Positions 59,348-64,000 of a stretch of DNA of 64,000 nucleotides are shown here, one piece after another (position 1 is the first letter of the stretch; each line of letters begins with the position of its first letter). The position numbers and the translations under genes are program-made. The notes under the pieces were generated by a model, which had not been told where the DNA came from, searched no databases, and worked only from the letters and a program-made list of their open reading frames with translations. The stretch is taken from assembly GCF_014243345.1 (NCBI RefSeq), contig NZ_JACLZF010000001.1, positions 2,000,541-2,064,540 on the forward strand, given 5' to 3'. The stretch comes from Robiginitalea sp. SC105. GTDB lineage: Bacteria > Bacteroidota > Bacteroidia > Flavobacteriales > Flavobacteriaceae.

Positions 59348-59821
59348 ATGAAATACGAGCGCCTGACCCGCGAACAACTCGAAGAACTGCACCCGGAATT
59401 CATCAACTTCCTGGCGACCCAGTCCATTACCGCCGAGGAGTGGTCCCGGATCAAGGAGGAGCAGCCCGGGGTGGCCGAAGAGGAACTGGACGTCTTCAGC
59501 GACCTGGTATGGGAAGGTGTGCTGACCCGGGTGGCCTATATGGAGAACATCGCCCAGCAGCAAATGCACCTCTTCCACCTGACCGAAAAGGAAATGAAAC
59601 TCATTTCGGTGAAGGTGATGAACCCGGACATCGACCTGAGGACCCCTGAGGGGTTTGGCTGGTTCAAAAAGAACTGGCAATCCGATTTCGTGGAATACCT
59701 CACGGCCTCCAAGGCGTATACGGACGACCCGAATGCCGACAAATTCGAACTGGTGCGGCAGGGCGCGGTCATTACCAGGGGGGACCTCTACCGCTGGTTC
59801 GACCAGGTCATCGAAAACTAG
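59348..59821 (+). CDS. DUF6495 family protein
   Basis: 157 residues with no signal peptide or membrane helix. The start MKYERLTREQLEELHPEFINFLATQSI-type pattern and the WxxVK-like middle (LWEGVLTRVAYMENIAQQQMHLFHL) fit DUF6495, a Bacteroidota family of unknown function. I start at ATG 59348; the longer frame reads through the terminator of the ribosomal operon. It stands 59 bases before hisS, from which it may be transcribed separately. Confidence 0.78.
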   Translation: MKYERLTREQLEELHPEFINFLATQSITAEEWSRIKEEQPGVAEEELDVFSDLVWEGVLTRVAYMENIAQQQMHLFHLTEKEMKLISVKVMNPDIDLRTPEGFGWFKKNWQSDFVEYLTASKAYTDDPNADKFELVRQGAVITRGDLYRWFDQVIEN

Positions 59822-59852
59822 CACCGGCACTGGCATCCTGAGGCCTTTCCGT

Positions 59853-59860
59853 TATATTTG
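59853..59860 (+). promoter_or_regulatory. -7 box of hisS
   Basis: TATATTTG, a perfect match, 20 bases before the hisS ATG at 59881. No TTG at the -33 distance. Confidence 0.5.
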
Positions 59861-59880
59861 CAGCAGCTCAAGGCGCAATT

Positions 59881-61263
59881 ATGGCACAGAAACCATCCAT
59901 CCCCAAGGGAACCCGCGATTTCAGCCCGCAGGAAGTAGCGAGGCGCAACTACATCACCGGTGCCATCCGCGAGCAATTTGAGCGCTTCGGCTTCCAGCCC
60001 ATCGAGACGCCGTCCTTCGAAAATTACGACACCCTGATGGGGAAATACGGGGAGGAGGGGGACCGGCTGATTTTTAAAATCCTGAATTCCGGGGACTACC
60101 TGAAAAAGGTGGATGAATCGGCCTGGAGCGAGAAGGATGTCGTCAGGTTGACGCCCCAGTTGAGCGAAAAAGCCCTCCGCTACGACCTTACCGTCCCGTT
60201 TGCCCGCTATGTGGTGATGCACCAGAACGAAATCGAATTCCCCTTCAAGCGGTACCAGATACAGCCCGTATGGCGGGCGGACCGGCCCCAGCGCGGCCGA
60301 TTCCGGGAATTTTACCAGTGCGATGCGGATGTGGTGGGCGCCCCGGGGATCGTGCAGGAACTGGAATTCATCCAGCTGTACGACCGGGTCTTTGCGTCCC
60401 TGGGCCTGGAAGGGGTGACCATCAAGCTCAACCACCGGAAGGTGCTCAGCGGCATTGCCGAAGTTATCGGGGCGGGGGACCGGCTTACTGATTTCACCGT
60501 GGCCCTGGACAAGCTCGATAAGATCGGTCGGGATAAGGTGGAGGCCGAAATGGCCCAGAAAGGAATTTCCCCCGATTCCATCCGCAGGGCAGCGCCCCTG
60601 TTCGAGATGCAGGGGAGTACCTCGGAACAGCTCGGGGCCCTGAAAAAACTGCTCGCGGGATCTGCGGCGGGCAGGGAAGGCGTTGGGGAACTGGAGGAAA
60701 TCCTCGCCCAAACGGAAGCGCTCGGCCTGCGGGCAGCGACCTGTCAGTTGGACGTCACCCTGGCACGCGGCCTGAATTATTATACGGGGACCATCTTCGA
60801 GGTGGCCGCACCGGAAGCCGTAAACATGGGCTCCATCGGGGGCGGGGGGCGGTATGACGACCTCACGGGCATCTTTGGCCTCAATGACGTTAGCGGGGTC
60901 GGGATATCTTTTGGCCTGGACCGGATCTACCTGGTCATGGAGGAACTCGGCCTCTTCCCGGAGACACTGGACCGGGCCCTGGATGTTTTCTGCATCAATT
61001 TCGGTGAGGAAGAGGCACGGGAGGCCCTCAAACTGGTCATGCGGCTGCGGTCCCGCGGCATCCGGGCCGACCTGTACCCGAACGATACCAAGGTAGGAAA
61101 GCAGTTTAAATACGCGGACAAGCGCGAAGTTCCCTATGTCGTGCTGATCGGGGACGAGGAACTCCGGGCGGGGCAGTTTACCGTCCGGGACATGCGCAAA
61201 GGGGAACAGCGTTCCTATCCGCTGGAGGCGTGGTCCGATTTTGCGGACAGCCTGGAGCCCTGA
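59881..61263 (+). CDS. hisS: Histidyl-tRNA synthetase
   Basis: 460 residues, class II synthetase. IPKGTRDFSPQEVARRNY starts the protein, and the motif 2 segment YQIQPVWRADRPQRGRFREFYQCDAD lies near residue 130. The histidine-binding GLNYYTGTIFEVAAPE is near 300, and motif 3 (GGGGRYDDL and GVGISFGLDRIY) near 320-350. The C-terminal anticodon-binding domain spans about 370-455. Complete. Confidence 0.96.
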   Translation: MAQKPSIPKGTRDFSPQEVARRNYITGAIREQFERFGFQPIETPSFENYDTLMGKYGEEGDRLIFKILNSGDYLKKVDESAWSEKDVVRLTPQLSEKALRYDLTVPFARYVVMHQNEIEFPFKRYQIQPVWRADRPQRGRFREFYQCDADVVGAPGIVQELEFIQLYDRVFASLGLEGVTIKLNHRKVLSGIAEVIGAGDRLTDFTVALDKLDKIGRDKVEAEMAQKGISPDSIRRAAPLFEMQGSTSEQLGALKKLLAGSAAGREGVGELEEILAQTEALGLRAATCQLDVTLARGLNYYTGTIFEVAAPEAVNMGSIGGGGRYDDLTGIFGLNDVSGVGISFGLDRIYLVMEELGLFPETLDRALDVFCINFGEEEAREALKLVMRLRSRGIRADLYPNDTKVGKQFKYADKREVPYVVLIGDEELRAGQFTVRDMRKGEQRSYPLEAWSDFADSLEP

Positions 61264-61812
61264 TCACAGCCGCTTTTTGATCTCACGGATGATTGTTCCG
61301 TAGTATTTCGGCCCATGGGGCACATAACTGCCCGGGCGAGCGAGGCCCCAGGCCTCTTCGGCAAGCCGGGTGTAGGGCATGAGTCTGAGCGCAGCCACCT
61401 CCTCTTCCTGGGGGCGCAGTTGGTTCAGGGGGGAGTTTAACCTGCAGAGGAACACGTGGTTGAATTCCCGGTCGCAAATGCCGCCGGGGTGCTGCCGGTC
61501 GGAAGGGAATACACCTATCGCTTCCAGGGCAGTTGGGGGCACCTCCAGGCCAATTTCTTCCCGGATTTCCCGCAGGGCACCTTCCCGTATGGTTTCCCCG
61601 GCATCGATATGCCCGGCCACCGAGACGTCCCAGAGGCCCGGGTCCGTGGCTTTTGTTTCGCTTCTGCGCTGCAGCAGGATTTCCCCGCGGTCTGTGTAAA
61701 ACCAGACATGGGCCGTGGGGTGCCAGAGGCCTTGCCGGTGGGCTTCGGACTTCAGGGCCGTTTGCCCCGTCGGTTCCCCGTCCGCCGACCAGATGTCCAC
61801 GAGCTCGTCCAC
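61264..61812 (-). CDS. Nudix hydrolase
   Basis: 182 residues. The Nudix box is complete at about residues 67-89: GHIDAGETIREGALREIREEIGL (given here only in part). The N-terminal HPTAHVWFYTDRGEILLQRRS segment resembles isopentenyl-diphosphate isomerase-like Nudix proteins. Substrate unknown. Convergent with hisS, the two stop codons adjoining. Follows the M42 peptidase gene on the same strand by 3 bases. Confidence 0.87.
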   Translation of the reverse strand: MDELVDIWSADGEPTGQTALKSEAHRQGLWHPTAHVWFYTDRGEILLQRRSETKATDPGLWDVSVAGHIDAGETIREGALREIREEIGLEVPPTALEAIGVFPSDRQHPGGICDREFNHVFLCRLNSPLNQLRPQEEEVAALRLMPYTRLAEEAWGLARPGSYVPHGPKYYGTIIREIKKRL

Positions 61813-61815
61813 GGT

Positions 61816-62904
61816 TTAGTCAAAGTAGCTGAACGTTTCCCCTTCCTCAATGGTGAGCAGCGTTTCGTAGATCAGCCGGATCACATTGGCCACATCTTCC
61901 TTCTGTACCATCTCCACGGTGGTGTGCATGTAGCGCAGTGGAAGCGATATGAGGGCAGAGGCAACACCGCCGTTGCTGTATGCAAAGGCGTCCGTATCCG
62001 TGCCAGTCTGGCGGGAGGCCGCCAGGCGCTGGAAGGGGATATTGTGCTTCTGGGCCGTTTGGAGGATGCGCTCCCGCAGCTTGTTCTGCACCGCCGGGGC
62101 GTACGAAATAACGGGGCCTGCCCCGATTTCGGTATGGCCTTCCTTTTTCTTGTCGATCATCGGGGTGGTGGTGTCGTGGCAGACATCCGTGATGATGGCC
62201 GCATTCGGACGGATCCGCTGGGTGATCATTTCCGCCCCCCTCAGGCCGATTTCTTCCTGAACGGAGTTGGTCACATACAGCCCAAAGGGGAGTTTTTTCT
62301 TGTTTTCCTTCAGCAGGCGGGCCACCTGGGCAATCATAAAGCCACCTGCCCGGTTGTCGATGGCCCGACATACGAATTTGTTGTCGGCCAGGACCTGGAA
62401 GTTGTCCGGGTAGGTGATCACGCAACCCACATGGACCCCCATCTTTTCTACGGCCTCCTTGTCCTTGGCTCCGATATCGATAAAGATATTTTCCAGCTTG
62501 GGCGGTTCTTCTTTTGATTTGTCCCGAGTGTGGATGGCCGGCCAACCGAAGATGCCCCGGACAATCCCATTTTCCGTGTGGATGTTCACCCATTTGGAGG
62601 GGGCGATCTGGTGGTCGCTGCCGCCATTGCGGATGACGTAGATGAGCCCGTTGTCCGTAATGTAATTCACATACCAGGAAATTTCGTCCGAGTGGCCTTC
62701 GATGACCACCTTGTAAGGGGCATCCGGGTTGATTATGCCAACTGCCGTGCCATAGGTGTCTGTTATAAAGGTGTCCACATAGGGCTTGAGGTAGGACATC
62801 CAGATTTTCTGGCCTTCCCATTCATACCCGGTAGGGGAGGCGTTGTTGAGGTATTTTTCAAAGAATCCCAGGGATTCCGGAGTTAGGATGCTGTCAGCGT
62901 TCAT
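61816..62904 (-). CDS. M42 family metallopeptidase
   Basis: 362 residues. The di-metal ligands of the M42 aminopeptidases are all visible: IEGHSDEISW (His), RAIDNRAGGF (Asp), VQEEIGLRGA (Glu-Glu), ITDVCHDTTTP (Asp) and YMHTTVEMVQK (His). A PDZ-like insertion occupies about 95-185. It would be a cytoplasmic aminopeptidase or glucanase-like enzyme that forms large dodecamers. It lies 3 bases before the Nudix gene on the same strand. Confidence 0.92.
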   Translation of the reverse strand: MNADSILTPESLGFFEKYLNNASPTGYEWEGQKIWMSYLKPYVDTFITDTYGTAVGIINPDAPYKVVIEGHSDEISWYVNYITDNGLIYVIRNGGSDHQIAPSKWVNIHTENGIVRGIFGWPAIHTRDKSKEEPPKLENIFIDIGAKDKEAVEKMGVHVGCVITYPDNFQVLADNKFVCRAIDNRAGGFMIAQVARLLKENKKKLPFGLYVTNSVQEEIGLRGAEMITQRIRPNAAIITDVCHDTTTPMIDKKKEGHTEIGAGPVISYAPAVQNKLRERILQTAQKHNIPFQRLAASRQTGTDTDAFAYSNGGVASALISLPLRYMHTTVEMVQKEDVANVIRLIYETLLTIEEGETFSYFD

Positions 62905-63005
62905 GTAGTTGTCTTTGCTGCAAACTTAGCAATATTCACTTTTATTTAATACTTAAGGCATCGCTTTATCGTTACTTTTGGCAAGGCCTTTGATCGATTA
63001 GATAT

Positions 63006-63692
63006 ATGTGCAAGACCTATCCCATCGCACTGCTTTGTTTCCTGCCTTTGGGACTCTTTGGCCAGGTAGACGAGCAACCGCTGGACTCGGTGGAGGAGCA
63101 GATGATCATCCTGGAAGGGGATTCCATTTTCCGCAATTCCATCGAACTGGATGAGGTATATATCTTTGGCAAGCTCAAATTCGATTCCTACGACGATAAA
63201 CTTCGTTATCTGATCCTCAGGCGGAAGACCCTGAAGGTGTACCCCTATGCCAAACTCGCATCGGAACGCCTGGTCGAACTGAACAGCCGGCTGGAAAACA
63301 TCACTTCAAGGCGGAAACAGAAGCGGTATACCAAGATCGTACAGCGGTTCATCGAGGATGAATTTGCAGCTGAGCTCAAGAAGCTCACCCGCACGGAAGG
63401 TCAAATTTTGGTCAAGCTGATCTACCGGCAGACCGGGATCACCGCTTTTGACCTGGTCAAAGAGCTCCGGAGCGGGTGGCGGGCATTCTGGTACCAGACC
63501 ACGGCAAGCCTTTTCGATATCAGTATCAAGGAGGAATTCCACCCGGAAAGCATCCATGAGGATTACCTGATCGAGGACATCCTGCAGCGGGCCTTTGCGG
63601 GTAATATCCTGGAGCGCCAGAAGTCCGTGCTGGATTACGACTACGCAACGCTGACCAACCAGTGGAACGGCTCCAAAAAGAAGGATAATTAG
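63006..63692 (+). CDS. DUF4294 family secreted protein
   Basis: 228 residues. N-terminal signal peptide (MCKTYPIALLCFLPLGLFGQ), then the DUF4294 domain: DEVYIFGKLKFDSYDDKLRYLILRRKTLKVYPYAKLASERL-type strand-helix pattern from about 50, and VKLIYRQTGITAFDLVKELRSGWRAFWYQTTA near 140-170. The family is Bacteroidota-specific, with unknown function. Divergent from the M42 gene with 101 bases between. Confidence 0.82.
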   Translation: MCKTYPIALLCFLPLGLFGQVDEQPLDSVEEQMIILEGDSIFRNSIELDEVYIFGKLKFDSYDDKLRYLILRRKTLKVYPYAKLASERLVELNSRLENITSRRKQKRYTKIVQRFIEDEFAAELKKLTRTEGQILVKLIYRQTGITAFDLVKELRSGWRAFWYQTTASLFDISIKEEFHPESIHEDYLIEDILQRAFAGNILERQKSVLDYDYATLTNQWNGSKKKDN

Positions 63693-63820
63693 TTGCAGGG
63701 TTCTTTTTTTTCTGCTATCTTAGTAAGCCTTTTTTTCAGGTTCTTTCCAGCAATTTTCTCGTTCTAAGAGGGTTAGCCGGGAGGCCGGAAAAAAGAAATA
63801 ATTTTTACGCATTTATGTGA
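63693..63820. other. Intergenic stretch before the rRNA-type promoter
   Basis: 128 bases, A/T-rich with long T runs near 63705-63740. No clear stable hairpin to end the DUF4294 transcript, and no ORF. Confidence 0.4.
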
Positions 63821-63849
63821 TTGTTTTTAAAAAAAGCATTCTATATTTG
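63821..63849 (+). promoter_or_regulatory. Strong promoter at the right end, probably of an rRNA operon
   Basis: TTG at 63821-63823, 18 bases, TATATTTG at 63842-63849. Perfect -7 box, preceded by an A/T-rich upstream element. Confidence 0.7.
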
Positions 63850-64000
63850 CACCCGCTTTCGGGGTAAACCTGAGGGTGAATAAGCAAAAGAGAGTTCATT
63901 GACATATTGACAGACAGCGTAGCTTCTGTTCGGGGAGGTCGGCCGAAAGGCGTGATTTCCTGATAACGGATAGAAGTGATTGTACAAAAAATAAATAAAC
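63850..64000 (+). other. Untranslated leader of a probable rRNA operon (16S gene beyond the window)
   Basis: About 150 bases without an ORF. It holds AGAGTTCATTGACATATTGA at 63890-63909, a sequence that in Flavobacteria stands upstream of 16S rRNA. The segment AGCTTCTG near 63922 can pair with GATAGAAGT near 63970 as part of an RNase III stem. The window ends before any mature 16S sequence. Confidence 0.6.

Noticed and set aside
1..64000. tRNA genes, CRISPR arrays, insertion sequences, prophage
   Set aside because: I looked for cloverleaf-like segments, regularly spaced repeats, transposase or integrase motifs and terminal inverted repeats in all gaps and saw none; a tRNA covariance scan would settle the first.

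Overview
The window looks like a chromosomal segment of a marine member of the Flavobacteriaceae (Bacteroidota) with unusually high G+C for that family, resembling Robiginitalea. That placement is an inference. It rests on lineage-typical gene content: alternative GlmU, CarB without its allosteric domain, the families DUF4199, DUF4252, DUF4294, DUF5777, DUF6263 and DUF6495, fused SerB-SerA, and FxVPxxYF anti-sigma factors. It also rests on many start sites preceded by the Bacteroidota -33/-7 promoter (TTTG or TTG, about 19 bases, TAnnTTTG). I see no mobile element, prophage, CRISPR array or tRNA gene. Coding density is high, and the many long antisense reading frames are by-products of the base composition.

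Layout. 1-9.3 kb: the 5' part of a NOP2/RsmB-type methyltransferase, a Ycf48-like lipoprotein, a three-gene ECF sigma/anti-sigma/sensor operon, an ABC exporter overlapping a phosphohexomutase, a glycosyltransferase with a DUF4199 protein, and ribosomal protein L31. 9.3-17.4 kb: alternative GlmU, MtaB, a small GNAT protein, an alpha/beta hydrolase, a lytic transglycosylase coupled to cardiolipin synthase, TPR and DUF6263 envelope proteins, and L34. 17.4-28.6 kb: CarB, a cysteine-cluster protein, a YceI/mono-haem lipoprotein/DUF5777 cluster, the oxidative pentose phosphate genes (gnd divergent from zwf-pgl), and RmuC. 28.6-34 kb: a cobalamin uptake locus, with a BtuFCD-like ABC operon divergent from a TonB receptor preceded by a cobalamin riboswitch. 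34-38.8 kb: a secreted S41 peptidase, a second ECF operon with two DUF4252 proteins, and an MscS channel. 38.8-49.5 kb: PurB, a haem-binding protein, a sirtuin, a TrmH-type methyltransferase, small enzymes, a lipoprotein alpha-amylase, a DEAD-box helicase, RdgB and an isoprenylcysteine-methyltransferase-like membrane protein. 49.5-57.9 kb: a SerB-SerA fusion, a methyltransferase, RlmH, NadC, YihY, PriA and a LytTR regulator. 58-64 kb: rpsF-rpsR-rplI, DUF6495, HisS, Nudix, M42 peptidase, DUF4294, and finally a strong promoter with a leader that looks like the start of an rRNA operon whose 16S gene lies beyond the edge.

Most of the window is housekeeping. The most distinctive signals are a duplicated 35-base element before both the sigma and the anti-sigma gene of the first ECF operon, a candidate ECF-type promoter before the second, the SerB-SerA fusion, the cobalamin locus with two different modes of control, a sirtuin without its zinc cysteines, and a back-to-back promoter pair with abutting -7 boxes. 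I found no convincing wholly new multi-gene system. Starts were often moved inward from the longest reading frame when a downstream ATG fits a signal peptide, promoter or family N-terminus better.
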